This document shows, piece after piece, positions 1 to 8,638 of a stretch of DNA of 64,000 nt (position 1 is its first letter; every line of letters begins with the position of its first letter). The position numbers and the translations under genes were made by a program. The stretch covers positions 1 through 64,000 of the forward strand of contig JBFWPF010000008.1 in NCBI GenBank assembly GCA_050250135.1, written 5' to 3'. The stretch is from JBFWPF01 sp050250135. GTDB taxonomy: Bacteria > Chlamydiota > Chlamydiia > Chlamydiales > JAFEGQ01. The notes below the pieces were generated by a model. That model was not told the DNA's origin. It ran no database searches and saw only the letters and a program-made list of their open reading frames with translations.

Positions 1-79
1 TATGAGGAGATCGTTAGTGCTTGCTGTAGTGCCTGGAATGCTTTTGTGGACGTGCCAAAAAACGTGGCGTCGCTCTGCT

Positions 80-125
80 CAAGGGCTTGGGCTAATGTGT
101 GAACTTATTTTTTGTGATTGGTATA
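80..125. repeat. Partial copy of type A intergenic repeat end
   Basis: This stretch resembles the right end of the long inverted-repeat element at 30477-30794. Both read roughly GTGAAYTTATTT, a few bases, then GATTGGTATA/C, and both are preceded by a similar AGGGC-rich run. The other end, if it exists, would lie left of the window. The region 1-219 holds no gene I can support. Confidence 0.4.
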
Positions 126-180
126 ACTTGATCTCGCAGACGTAAAGGCTTGGGTGGACGGATGACGAGGCCCAGCAGAT

Positions 181-220
181 GGCGCAGCCCCTACTGGAGG
201 CGATAGACTAGTAGGGCGCC
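181..220 (-). terminator. Stem-loop directly after sdhB
   Basis: CCCTACT (189-195) pairs with AGTAGGG (210-216), and GGCGC (181-185) can extend the stem against GCGCC (216-220). It starts immediately after the sdhB stop codon on the minus strand. There is no U-tract, so it may be a 3'-end stabilising or processing hairpin rather than an intrinsic terminator. Confidence 0.4.
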
Positions 221-987
221 TACTCCCCTCGATCGTCGAAGCTGAAGAGGTCGCGGAGGGCCTGGAGGGTAACGTCGCGGCCGATGGCGGCGATCGAGTC
301 GGTGAGGGGGATGTTCTTAGGGCAGACCCGGACGCAGTTCTGCGCATTTCCACATGAGTTAACCCCCTCCTCCGTCATCTCAGCCCGCAGGCGCTTTTTC
401 TTCTGCTTGGCCCCGGTGGGGTGGCTATTGAAGAGGCGAACAAGGGAGAGGGGGGCAGGCCCCTCAAACTTGGAATGTTTGTTGACCTGGGGGCAGGCCT
501 CACTGCAGCAGCCGCAGGTCATGCAGGTCGAGAGGCTGTAGCGGACCTGCTGGAGGGCCTGGCTCATCTTGGGGCCGGGCCCCTTCTCAAAGGTCCCGTC
601 GGTCTCGATCCAGGCATGGACCCGCTTGAGGGAGGCAAACATCGAATCCCGATCGATCCGAAGGTCCCGGATGAGGGGGAACTTGGTAAAGGGGGCAAGG
701 GTGATCTCGTGATTGCCCGACTCGTTAATGAGGGTCTGGATCAGGGCCGAGCAAGCCTGGCGGGGGCGCCCATTGATCAGCATCGAGCAGGAGCCGCACA
801 CCTCCTCGAGACAGCCATCCTCCCAGACAATCGGCTCGACCCGCCTGCCCTCGATGTTGACCGGATTTTTCCTGATCTCCATCAGGGCGGATATGACGTT
901 GAGGGAGGGGCGCAAGGTGAGCTCAAAGGTCTCCCAGTACTGGTGACCCGGTGTTCCCCGGTAGATCTTGAGGCGGAATTTTTCCAT
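220..987 (-). CDS. sdhB: Succinate dehydrogenase iron-sulfur subunit
   Basis: This is the electron-transfer subunit of respiratory complex II, passing electrons from SdhA flavin to the membrane quinone site. The 255-residue protein shows all three cluster motifs: a [2Fe-2S] set at about C59, C64, C67 and C79; a set C155-x2-C-x2-C-x3-C165; and a third set at C212, C218 and C222. The length fits the Bacillus/Chlamydia-type subunit. The start codon overlaps the sdhA stop (TGATG), so it is translationally coupled as the last gene of sdhC-sdhA-sdhB. The order matches the Chlamydia sdh operon. Confidence 0.95.
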   Translation of the reverse strand: MEKFRLKIYRGTPGHQYWETFELTLRPSLNVISALMEIRKNPVNIEGRRVEPIVWEDGCLEEVCGSCSMLINGRPRQACSALIQTLINESGNHEITLAPFTKFPLIRDLRIDRDSMFASLKRVHAWIETDGTFEKGPGPKMSQALQQVRYSLSTCMTCGCCSEACPQVNKHSKFEGPAPLSLVRLFNSHPTGAKQKKKRLRAEMTEEGVNSCGNAQNCVRVCPKNIPLTDSIAAIGRDVTLQALRDLFSFDDRGE

Positions 988-2870
988 CAGATGGGGAGGG
1001 GGATCTCTTTGGGGAGGTTTTCGAATTCGGGCGCGTGCTTCTTCACCTTTGTGTAGTCCCGGCCGAGCGGTTTTAAGTAGGGCATATCTGGTTTTTTGTC
1101 ATAGGTGATCACAGGCTCTTTGGCAACCGGGTCGTAGGTAGCAATGGTGTACTTGAGCCAGTTCTCATCGTCCCGGTCGGGGAAGGCGGCCTTGTAGTGG
1201 GCCCCCCGAGATTCATCCCTTTGGAGGGCCCCTTTGGTGATCACCTGGGCAAGCTCGAGCATCGATTGGAACCGGTGGGCGGCGATAAAGCTGTAGTTGG
1301 CGATCCGCCCATGCTCATCGAGGCGGATATGGGCGTAGCGCTCCCGGAGCTCCTTGATGGCGTCGAGGGTGGCGGCTAGGTCGGTGTTATCCCGCTGGAC
1401 GGTGACATAGTGGAGCATCCGGTCCCCCAGCTCCTCGTAGAGCTGGAAGATGTTCTCCTTGCCATCGCGGTCGAAGAGGTCATCGCGGAAGGCCTCCTCA
1501 ATTTTGAGCTCTTTGTCGAATAGGGACTCGGGAAGGGCAGATACCTCTTGCTTGAGAGTATTGAGGTAGCGGGGGAGCTCCACACCGACCACAAGGCCAG
1601 CGAAGATGCAGGAGACGAGGGAATTGGCGCCGAGCCGGTTAGCGCCGTGGTACTGGAAGTCCGATTCGCCGATGTTGAAGAGGCCAGGGATGTTGGTCAT
1701 CTGACGAAAGCGCCCCTCCCGATCGGGGGCATCGGCAGCCGGGTAGTCGACCCAAGCGCCCCCCATCGAGTAGTGGACGCCGGGAAAAATCTTCATCGGC
1801 TCCTTCCGCGGATCGCGACCGGTAAACTTGTGGTAGATGTCAAGGACCGAGTCGAGCTTCTTGTGGGTGGCAGCGGGGAGGTGGGTCACATCGAGGTAGA
1901 CCACATCTTGCCCATCGATGCCAAGGCCGAGCTGAGCGATGCGGAGGAGTTCGCGCGCGCCGATATCGCGAGGGACGAGGTTGCCATAAGCGGGATAGAG
2001 CTCCTCGAGGAAGTACCAGGGCTCTCCCGTCTTCCCACACGGGATCGTCCGCCCGTCGGGCGTGGTGATCGTCTTCGAGGAATCGCCATAAACCCAAACA
2101 CGCCCCCCCTCTCCCCGGACCGACTCTGAGATAAGGCGCCGCTTATCCTCGCCGGGAATCGTCGTCGGGTGGATCTGGATAAACTCCCCGTTGGCATACT
2201 CCATCCCCTGCATATAGAGGCGGGCGTTGGCAGCGCCTGTGGAGAAGGTCGAGTTGGTGCTCCGCCCAAAGAGGAGGCCCGGCCCTCCCGTCGCCATAAT
2301 GACCGCATTGCCCTTAAGCACTTCGAGCTTGAGGTTGAAAAGGTCGAGGAGGACAATACCCCGCGCCCTCCCCTCTTCATCGCGCACAAGGCGCAAAAAT
2401 TCGTGGTTCTCATACTTAAAAACCCGCCCCTGCACCTCCTGGCGGCGGACCTGCTCATCGAGGGCGTAGAGGAGCTGCTGACCGGTTGAGGCACCGCAAA
2501 ACGCCGTCCGGTGGTAGAGGGTGCCGCCAAAGCCGCGGAAGTCGAGATCCCCCTCGGGAGTCCGGTTAAAGGGGCAGCCGAGCCGGTCGAGGAGGTGAAT
2601 GATTTTTGGCGCGGTCAGGCACATCTCGACAACGGGAGCTTGATCGACTAAAAAGTCGGCCCCCTTGATCGTCTCAAAGGCATGGACGAAGGGGGAATCC
2701 CCCTCGCCGCGGGTATTCATCGCCGCGTTGATCCCCCCTTGCGCGCAGACAGAGTGGGAGCGCTTGACCTTGGTGACCGAGATCAGGTGGACCTCAATGC
2801 CCTCTTCGGCCAGCTTCATCGTGGCTGCAAGTCCCGCCAGTCCCCCCCCTACAACGATCACCTTTTTCAT
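987..2870 (-). CDS. sdhA: Succinate dehydrogenase flavoprotein subunit
   Basis: This subunit oxidises succinate to fumarate in the TCA cycle at the inner membrane. The N-terminus has the dinucleotide-binding GGGLAGLAA loop (about residues 8-16). The motif HSVCAQGGINAA follows at about residue 39, where the histidine is the usual covalent FAD attachment site. HPTT and GESDFQYHGANRLGANSL are the substrate and FAD-binding motifs of the family. At 627 residues it is of normal length for the B. subtilis-like type. Only one base separates its start from the sdhC stop, and it overlaps sdhB by one base. Confidence 0.96.
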   Translation of the reverse strand: MKKVIVVGGGLAGLAATMKLAEEGIEVHLISVTKVKRSHSVCAQGGINAAMNTRGEGDSPFVHAFETIKGADFLVDQAPVVEMCLTAPKIIHLLDRLGCPFNRTPEGDLDFRGFGGTLYHRTAFCGASTGQQLLYALDEQVRRQEVQGRVFKYENHEFLRLVRDEEGRARGIVLLDLFNLKLEVLKGNAVIMATGGPGLLFGRSTNSTFSTGAANARLYMQGMEYANGEFIQIHPTTIPGEDKRRLISESVRGEGGRVWVYGDSSKTITTPDGRTIPCGKTGEPWYFLEELYPAYGNLVPRDIGARELLRIAQLGLGIDGQDVVYLDVTHLPAATHKKLDSVLDIYHKFTGRDPRKEPMKIFPGVHYSMGGAWVDYPAADAPDREGRFRQMTNIPGLFNIGESDFQYHGANRLGANSLVSCIFAGLVVGVELPRYLNTLKQEVSALPESLFDKELKIEEAFRDDLFDRDGKENIFQLYEELGDRMLHYVTVQRDNTDLAATLDAIKELRERYAHIRLDEHGRIANYSFIAAHRFQSMLELAQVITKGALQRDESRGAHYKAAFPDRDDENWLKYTIATYDPVAKEPVITYDKKPDMPYLKPLGRDYTKVKKHAPEFENLPKEIPLPI

Positions 2871-2871
2871 C

Positions 2872-3870
2872 TCAGTTCCTCAAATTGACCCAGTAGGTGA
2901 GCCAGACCGAGGCAAGGCCCAGAAAGGAGAACAAGACGATCAGCCCAAAAACCCCGCGCGCCCACATCTTCTGCGAGCGGGCGGTCAGCGTAATGCCCCA
3001 GACAATGCCAAAGGTCCAGAGGCCGTTAAAGCCGTGGAAGACCGCAGCCAGAACGAAGACCGTGTAGAGGCCCATCATCCAGGGGCTCTTAAAGGTGTTG
3101 CGGACCGTCATCAGAGCGGCTTTGCCAAACTCCCCTGAGCCAATGAGCACCTGATCGCCGCGCAGCGCTTTTTTCTTCAGCGCCTTGACCAGCGTCTGCT
3201 CGTTTTGTAGCTGCTGGAGCGAGTCGAGTTTCGCGGCCAGTTCCGGGCTATAGCCGCCCGCCGCATCGGCCTCTTCCCTAAGATCGCTGAGCGCTTTAGA
3301 GAGGGGCATCCCAAGCTCTCCTAGCTTTTCCTGCAGCGCTTTTTGGGCAACTTCTACCTGCTGCCCATCGACAATCTGCAGGCCCAGCCGATCAGCAACG
3401 GTGTAGAGGCCACTATCGAGGCTTACCCGGACAAAGTAGTGGACCTTATCCCCCTCACGTGCCTCGGAGGGGTAGTCCATAAAGCGCATCTGGATCACGT
3501 GCAAAATGACGCCAACCACCAGAATAAGCGATGCGATCCGGTGCCAGGTGAATTTCCGGTTCCGGACATACTTGAGGGAGGGGGTGCGCCCGTCGCTTGG
3601 TAATGAATTGACCCGGCTTGTCCTCAGGTACTTTACCCCCAAGTAGCCGTGAAAGAGGAAGGGGAGGGCGATCAGCAGAATCTCCAGCACCTGCAGGTAG
3701 GGCAAGCGGTGGATCGCATTGACCATATTGATAAATCCCTCGCCGTCATCGCCGATCCAGAGGGCCGCTTGGGAGTTGGTGAGGAGGTGCTCGATGATGT
3801 AGACCACCAGAGCCAAGCCGAGGAAGGAGTGCCACCGCCTTGAAGCGAAGTTCTTCGGAAAGGTTCCCAT
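2872..3870 (-). CDS. sdhC: Succinate dehydrogenase cytochrome b subunit with soluble insertion
   Basis: This is the membrane anchor and quinone-reducing subunit of complex II. Five hydrophobic segments can be seen (about residues 15-33, 60-78, 112-132, 265-290 and 305-328), as in the five-helix Bacillus-type SdhC. It is longer (332 residues) because a charged, helix-prone region of about 110 residues sits between helices 3 and 4. It is the first gene of the operon. A strong promoter lies immediately upstream, with its -10 ending 8 nt before the ATG and no Shine-Dalgarno, so the mRNA may be leaderless. Confidence 0.9.
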   Translation of the reverse strand: MGTFPKNFASRRWHSFLGLALVVYIIEHLLTNSQAALWIGDDGEGFINMVNAIHRLPYLQVLEILLIALPFLFHGYLGVKYLRTSRVNSLPSDGRTPSLKYVRNRKFTWHRIASLILVVGVILHVIQMRFMDYPSEAREGDKVHYFVRVSLDSGLYTVADRLGLQIVDGQQVEVAQKALQEKLGELGMPLSKALSDLREEADAAGGYSPELAAKLDSLQQLQNEQTLVKALKKKALRGDQVLIGSGEFGKAALMTVRNTFKSPWMMGLYTVFVLAAVFHGFNGLWTFGIVWGITLTARSQKMWARGVFGLIVLFSFLGLASVWLTYWVNLRN

Positions 3871-3878
3871 GGAGCCCC

Positions 3879-3907
3879 GTTATAAAACGCTTCTTTTAGG
3901 GCGTCAA
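3879..3907 (-). promoter_or_regulatory. sigma70-like promoter of sdhCAB
   Basis: On the minus strand: TTGACG (3907-3902), a 17-nt spacer, TATAAC (3884-3879). Each hexamer matches consensus at 5 of 6 positions. The sdhC ATG begins 8 nt after the -10 box, where transcription would be expected to start. Confidence 0.65.
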
Positions 3908-3928
3908 GGTGCGCTCTAACCTTGCGAT

Positions 3929-3937
3929 TGGTATAGT
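3929..3937 (+). promoter_or_regulatory. Extended -10 element before the TfoX-domain gene
   Basis: TGGTATAGT is an extended -10 (TGn plus TATAGT) ending 8 nt before the ATG at 3946. No good -35 hexamer is seen at normal spacing. It lies back to back with the sdhC promoter. Confidence 0.45.
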
Positions 3938-3945
3938 GCTTTCCG

Positions 3946-4317
3946 ATGGGAAACAAGTGGAAGAGATCGTCTCCAGAGTTAGTTGAGCGGTTCTATGCTG
4001 CCCTTGCCGACTATCCCGATGCCCAGATGCGGAAGATGTTTGGCTACCCTTGTGCCTTTCTCAACGATCACCTCTTCACCGGTCTGCATGAGGAGAACTG
4101 GATTATCCGCCTCCCTCCTGAGGCGAGGGAGGAGCTGGGCACCCCCAACTTTCAACCGATGGGACGGGTGATGAGGGAATATGTGCTTCTGCCTAAGGAG
4201 ACGCAGGGAGAGGCCGTGCACCAGTGGCTTGCCAAAAGCATCGAGTTCGTCAGCGGACTCCCTCCAAAAAGCCCTCCACGTTCTGGTAGGCGAGTCTCTC
4301 GAGCTGCGCCTCGGTAA
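3946..4317 (+). CDS. TfoX N-terminal-domain protein
   Basis: A 123-residue soluble protein that resembles the TfoX/Sxy N-terminal domain family throughout: KMFGYPCAFLNDHLFTGLHE, then a WIIRLP strand, then PMGR.MREYVLLP near residue 80. Stand-alone members of this family have no established biochemical role; some relatives affect competence. The last 20 or so residues are rich in P, R and S and overlap the dipeptidase gene by 68 bp tail to tail, which suggests loss of an earlier stop codon. No Shine-Dalgarno precedes the start, and a -10-like box lies 8 nt upstream. Confidence 0.8.
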   Translation: MGNKWKRSSPELVERFYAALADYPDAQMRKMFGYPCAFLNDHLFTGLHEENWIIRLPPEAREELGTPNFQPMGRVMREYVLLPKETQGEAVHQWLAKSIEFVSGLPPKSPPRSGRRVSRAAPR

Positions 4318-5176
4318 AGTGATCTCTTAGAAGCGCAAAGAGGGCAGGATAGCAGCTGGAGTTGTCTAAGCCAGGCGAAAAGGTCGGCGTCCAGAGCTCC
4401 TTGACAAGCTCAGGGGGCATGTCGAAGCCCCCGTAGTAGTCGGCGCCAAGCGCGATGGTGTTTTCTCCACCCAGCTTTAAGGCATGTTCGACATGGGTGA
4501 TGATCGCCCCCTTTTGTTTACCGAGGAAGCGACGGACGAGGTTGAGGCCGATCACCCCTTTTCGGCGGATCACCTCGAGGGCAAGCTCATCGGGGAGGTT
4601 GCGGGGATGATCTTCGATAGCCCGGTAGTTGGAGTGGCTGGCGATGACGGGGATGTGGAGGTTTTCCCGATCGAGCGTATTGAGGATGTCGTACGCAAGA
4701 GGGTCGGAGGTATGACTGAGGTCGATGGCGATCCCCTTTCCGCTTATGTAGGCGAGGAGGGCCTTCCCGTCGGGCTTGAGGCCAACATCGGTTTTGTTGC
4801 CGCCGCCAAAGCGGTTCTCCCCATTCCAGGTGAGGCTGATGTAGAGGATCTGCTCCACTTGGGAGAAGGTGTCGAGGCGGTGAAAGGCTGACTCGAGCGG
4901 CTCCCCTTCGTCGGCAAGGCCTGAGGCGTTCTCAATGGCGATCAGGCCACGGATCGGGGCAAGCTCCTGCTGCAGTTTTTGGTAGAGGGCGATCTGTTTT
5001 TCTGCTTGTTTGCTGCTATTGGGTCCTCCAATGGTGGCGACGGCAAAGGTCTGGAGGGCAACGCCGCCCGCGCGAAGCTGGGGAACGGAGCAGCGGGTTT
5101 CGGGAGAGTGGAGGGTAAGGGTATCGGGCTTGTCAGCAACAGAGCCTAGGAGGTCACAATGGAGATCGTAAATCAT
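4250..5176 (-). CDS. Membrane-dipeptidase-like (peptidase M19) protein
   Basis: A predicted zinc dipeptidase of the renal dipeptidase family, cleaving dipeptides or related amide bonds. Metal-ligand motifs of the TIM-barrel are visible: DLHCD at residues 4-8, a central IENA glutamate, IDLSH, ASHSN and a late DYYGG aspartate. No signal peptide is apparent, so it should be cytoplasmic. The 308-residue length is normal. Its ATG overlaps the tatD stop (ATGA), so it is translationally coupled to tatD. Its 3' end overlaps the TfoX-domain gene. Confidence 0.88.
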   Translation of the reverse strand: MIYDLHCDLLGSVADKPDTLTLHSPETRCSVPQLRAGGVALQTFAVATIGGPNSSKQAEKQIALYQKLQQELAPIRGLIAIENASGLADEGEPLESAFHRLDTFSQVEQILYISLTWNGENRFGGGNKTDVGLKPDGKALLAYISGKGIAIDLSHTSDPLAYDILNTLDRENLHIPVIASHSNYRAIEDHPRNLPDELALEVIRRKGVIGLNLVRRFLGKQKGAIITHVEHALKLGGENTIALGADYYGGFDMPPELVKELWTPTFSPGLDNSSCYPALFALLRDHFTEAQLERLAYQNVEGFLEGVR

Positions 5177-5916
5177 ATCCGGAACAGGGCCTTTACGTTG
5201 GCAGTGGTTTGATGGGCAATTTCTTGGAGGGATAGCCCCTTCACTTTGGCAAGCTCTTCGGCGACACGGACGACGTGGGCCGGCTCACACCGCTTCCCCC
5301 GAAAACCCTGGGGTGCAAGGTAGGGAGCGTCGGTTTCGATGAGGAGGCGGCCTGTGGGCATCTCTCGGGCCACTTCGCGCAAGGGCCCGCTCTTGTTAAA
5401 GGTGAGTATCCCGCTTAAGGAGAGGTACCAGCCCCGCTCCATCAGTTTCTCTGCGTCTCGAAGTGTGCCGGTAAAGCAGTGGAGCACCCCCCGCTTCACT
5501 GCCATCTCGTCGATGATGGCGAAAAAGTCATCGAAGGCCTCGCGGCAGTGGATGACAACGGGAAGGTCCCGCTCGAGAGCAAGGGTGAGGTAGCGGCAGA
5601 AGAGGGCCCGCTGCTTTTCTTTTGGGGAGTGCTCGTAGTAGTAGTCGAGGCCGGTCTCCCCTATTGCAACCAGATCGGCCTGCGCCACCATGGAGAAGAA
5701 GGGGTCGGCCTCATCGGCGTCGTGGGGCGTTGTGGCAGCGATGTTGTGGATCCAAGGGTAGCGCCTTTTCAGCTCTAAGCCCCTTCTGAGCGGCTCCTCT
5801 CCGGTGCAGATGTTGAGTATAGTGGTAACGCCCGCCTCCTCTGCCCGCTGGAGGACAGCGTCGATATCGTCGTGGAATGCCGGATCGGTGAGGTGGGCAT
5901 GGGAGTCGGTGAACAT
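5173..5916 (-). CDS. tatD: TatD-family metal-dependent hydrolase/DNase
   Basis: A TIM-barrel metallo-hydrolase of the TatD/YcfH family, associated with 3'-5' exonuclease and DNA repair activity. Characteristic motifs are DSHAHL at residues 4-9, GETGLDYYY around residue 90, VIHCREA, GVLHCFTG and LIETDAPYLAP. The 247-residue length is typical. It follows sdhBAC as in Chlamydia (CT594 position), but here a 16.6-kb surface-protein island separates it from dsbD. It lies 32 bp downstream of the first inverse-autotransporter gene on the same strand. Confidence 0.92.
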   Translation of the reverse strand: MFTDSHAHLTDPAFHDDIDAVLQRAEEAGVTTILNICTGEEPLRRGLELKRRYPWIHNIAATTPHDADEADPFFSMVAQADLVAIGETGLDYYYEHSPKEKQRALFCRYLTLALERDLPVVIHCREAFDDFFAIIDEMAVKRGVLHCFTGTLRDAEKLMERGWYLSLSGILTFNKSGPLREVAREMPTGRLLIETDAPYLAPQGFRGKRCEPAHVVRVAEELAKVKGLSLQEIAHQTTANVKALFRI

Positions 5917-5948
5917 CCTACCAACATAGAAGAAAAGAGGCTAAAGCT

Positions 5949-8489
5949 CTAGGGCGGAATAATGGGGAGGAGGCAGGGGGGGCCGGCAGCGACCGCTGCA
6001 GTTCCCGTCAGCACAATGGTCATCCCATTGTTAGCCGCTCCCATACCCGTCGGTCCGAGATCAAAGGGGTGAGGATTGGCGCTGAGGGTAGCTGCCATTT
6101 GAGTATCTAGGTTGATGACGACGGGAGGAATGGTGAGAGGATCAAAACTGTTCCCTGTGATGGTGATGCAGGAGACCAGCGGGTTAGGGTCCTGGGTAAT
6201 GATGCTGATGGGTGTTGCATTATTCCCAAACTGATTGTTCGACACCGTCAACTCAAACGGGTTAGAGAATCCATGGGCCATCACCTGCCGCAAGTTGCCT
6301 GTGACAAACTGATTATCATCGACCAGCCCGAGTATGGGGAGAGGCCCGCCAAAAACCATCGAGACGGATGCAGGGCCGCTTCCCCCAGAGAATAGATTAT
6401 TTGTGACCTCGAAGGAGCCAGCCACCATGAGGAGATCAAGATGGGTGTCAGTGGTAGAGGCAAAGGTATTACCGGAGCAGACAATAGGTGCAGGCGTCAC
6501 CCCATCCTGCTGAGCCAAAACATGGATCTCCCCGAACATATTGTTTAGAATGCGAAGGTCCATGTCCCCAATGGCAAAGAGGTCTCCAGTTGATACGGGA
6601 AACTGGTTAATATTGCTGGTAATATTGACCCGGGGCACCAGGATGGTACTCTGGATATTAACAAACTCCATGGTGTTCCGATCGATATTGAGGGTACCCC
6701 CCGTAATGGAGTTGAAGAAGATACTGCTCTCCACCATGGCGTTTTCTGAGATCGTAGCCGTCGTGAGGGTCGCAGGATCGGTGATCCTAATGCTGCCGCT
6801 AGAGCCGACCGGCCAGGTGTTGCCGGTGATAAGCAGGTCATCGGTCATCCCGATGGCGTTGATAGTCGCACCGTCAAAAAAGGTCGAGTTGCTCACCGTC
6901 AGGGCCCCACCAAGGTTACTGTCCACAGCAATTGGGAGGTTCCGAAAGTTCACGTTCTCCACTTCGACGTCGCCGCTCCAAGCGCCCACGACGATCCCTC
7001 TGTCGCCCCCCTGCAGCGTCACGCCGCAGATAAAGTTGTCGGTCATCGTCACCACCCCATCCGTTGCAATATCGAGGACCACCTGGCCCGATCCGGTCAA
7101 GTCGGTCACGACAATGGTCATGCCACTTGGTAGCTCCACCACCCGGGTAGGGCCACTAAATCCGAGGAGGTGCTGCTCGGGGAGGAGGGGGATGGGCCAA
7201 TCGACCGGCACATTCCCGGTGTCTTGAAGGCCGAAGAGGATATCTCCAGGGGCAGCCATGGCGATCGCATTGGGGAGGAGGGCAGGATTAAGCTGGGTCC
7301 CGATCCCATCGATCGTGTTGTTGAAGAAGATAATCCCGTCAGCAGGTCCGGGTACCACAAACTCAAGCGGTGTGGTTTCAACCCGGATCATCCGCTCCCG
7401 TTCAACGCGGCGGCCCATCAGTCGACAGATGGGAGAGCGGCAGCATTCGCGGGGCCGGCACCGATCGAGGAAGAGGCGGAGCTCGAGCGTGGCCGAGCCG
7501 GTAGTCTTGTGGAGCCGGTCGTACTCGACCTCAGCGCCTAGAATCAGCTCCCCATTAATGCAGAAGGGGAGCGACTGGAGCCGGTACTCACCCCGGATGC
7601 GGGGGCCATGGAGGGGGTCCACCTGGTGGGCCCGGTAGTAGAAGTAGCCGGCAAAGCCCCAGAGCTCACCCGCGTAGAAGAGGATCCCCTTCCCGATCTC
7701 AGCGTCAAAGCCGCGATAGGCCTGCCGCTCGAACAGCTGGAGGCCCGCTTGGGTCACATTCACCAGTCTCTTGGTCCTAAGCTCGATCGGCTGGTAATAG
7801 TTGGCACGGGCAAGCCACCAGCAGCCGAGGATCTCAAGGCCGCCCCCGATTTGGGAGTAGATCTTCCCGGAGCGGCCGCTAGCATCGTAGAAGACGTTGA
7901 TCCCAAGGGCCGTGTTGTTGTGGCCGGTGAGCCAGCGGTAGCCGGCCCCGATGTTGCCGGTATAGAGGTCGCGAAACCAACCGGTTCCCCCCTGAATGAA
8001 GAGGAGCGAGCACCCGTTTTGGGAGATGGGGACAAATCCTTCCGCACCTGCCCCCCTGCGCCAGTTATCGGCCCGTCCCCCTAAATACAGATCGGGGCCC
8101 CAGGTCCCACAAATGGTGCAGCAGTTAGGTAAACAAAAGCCACATAAACGCCATTCCGGTTTAGAAGGGAGCGAGTCGCAAGCTGGCTGAGCCGCCGGTT
8201 CTTCTTCAACGAGCGACTCAACGGCAGCCATGAGGGATGGCTCTGGGGCCGGCAGGGTAAAACTCTCCGCTTCAACTTGCTCAGTGAAGGTGATCGGCTG
8301 CAGATTCTCTGCTTCAGCAGCTTCAACTTGCTCAGTGAAGGTGATCGGCTGCAGATTCTCTGCTTCAGCAAATGGGGGGGCGGAAATTTGGGCTAGACGC
8401 TCCGCTTTGATCCGCTCTCGGTGGCTTAATCCATACCCTATCGCGGTGAGGGCAATGATAGCTCCAATGAGCCAGGCTCCACGGCGCAT
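5949..8489 (-). CDS. Inverse-autotransporter-like protein 1 with beta-helix passenger
   Basis: A predicted surface protein of 846 residues. Order of parts: N-terminal hydrophobic signal (3-20); a Glu-rich stretch with two 17-residue repeats (about 40-73); a Cys-rich stretch; a glycine/aromatic barrel (about 131-355) with intimin/invasin-type signatures such as YTGNIGAGYRWL, FYDASGRSG and ARANYYQP; the linker LMGRRVERERMIRVE; and a passenger of NNTF/GNTF-type turns typical of right-handed beta-helices. The passenger opens with DGIGTQLNP...APGD. It ends in a Pro-rich tail (IIPP), not a barrel. ATG 8489 is chosen because it aligns with the MRR start of paralogue 2; a TTG lies 9 nt upstream. It is divergent from a propeller gene. 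Confidence 0.82.
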   Translation of the reverse strand: MRRGAWLIGAIIALTAIGYGLSHRERIKAERLAQISAPPFAEAENLQPITFTEQVEAAEAENLQPITFTEQVEAESFTLPAPEPSLMAAVESLVEEEPAAQPACDSLPSKPEWRLCGFCLPNCCTICGTWGPDLYLGGRADNWRRGAGAEGFVPISQNGCSLLFIQGGTGWFRDLYTGNIGAGYRWLTGHNNTALGINVFYDASGRSGKIYSQIGGGLEILGCWWLARANYYQPIELRTKRLVNVTQAGLQLFERQAYRGFDAEIGKGILFYAGELWGFAGYFYYRAHQVDPLHGPRIRGEYRLQSLPFCINGELILGAEVEYDRLHKTTGSATLELRLFLDRCRPRECCRSPICRLMGRRVERERMIRVETTPLEFVVPGPADGIIFFNNTIDGIGTQLNPALLPNAIAMAAPGDILFGLQDTGNVPVDWPIPLLPEQHLLGFSGPTRVVELPSGMTIVVTDLTGSGQVVLDIATDGVVTMTDNFICGVTLQGGDRGIVVGAWSGDVEVENVNFRNLPIAVDSNLGGALTVSNSTFFDGATINAIGMTDDLLITGNTWPVGSSGSIRITDPATLTTATISENAMVESSIFFNSITGGTLNIDRNTMEFVNIQSTILVPRVNITSNINQFPVSTGDLFAIGDMDLRILNNMFGEIHVLAQQDGVTPAPIVCSGNTFASTTDTHLDLLMVAGSFEVTNNLFSGGSGPASVSMVFGGPLPILGLVDDNQFVTGNLRQVMAHGFSNPFELTVSNNQFGNNATPISIITQDPNPLVSCITITGNSFDPLTIPPVVINLDTQMAATLSANPHPFDLGPTGMGAANNGMTIVLTGTAAVAAGPPCLLPIIPP
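8269..8370 (-). repeat. Two tandem 51-bp in-frame repeats
   Basis: Two essentially identical 51-bp copies encode the 17-residue unit AEAENLQPITFTEQVEA in the N-terminal region before the barrel of inverse-autotransporter protein 1. The in-frame unit length suggests copy number could vary without breaking the frame. Confidence 0.85.
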
Positions 8490-8638
8490 TAGGGACAAGA
8501 TCTCTTGTTTTCTTCCCTTTTCCCACCTCCCCTAATTTAGTGTTAAACTTTTTTTTACTCACAGGATCGGAAAAAAGGATTTGCATTAAAGCGGTCCCGC
8601 CGTAGGATTAATCAAACCTTTAAGTTGGGGAGGGGGAG
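8490..8638. promoter_or_regulatory. Divergent intergenic control region 1
   Basis: This region separates inverse-autotransporter gene 1 (minus) from propeller gene 1 (plus). The segment next to the minus gene, A8 followed by TTTAAC..TAAAT and a G-rich run, recurs upstream of inverse-autotransporter gene 2 (12645-12712). On the plus side TTGCAT (8581), 16 nt, TAGGAT (8603) is a weak promoter candidate, and a GGGGAGGGGG run serves as ribosome site for 8639. Confidence 0.45.

Noticed and set aside
421..1056. Plus-strand open frame opposite sdhB
   Set aside because: Low-complexity Gly/Leu composition mirroring the coding strand; sdhB is unambiguous on the minus strand.
3896..3910. TAGGGCGTCAAGG as another type B terminus
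   Set aside because: Only about eight bases match, and the sequence is better explained as the spacer and -35 of the sdhC promoter.
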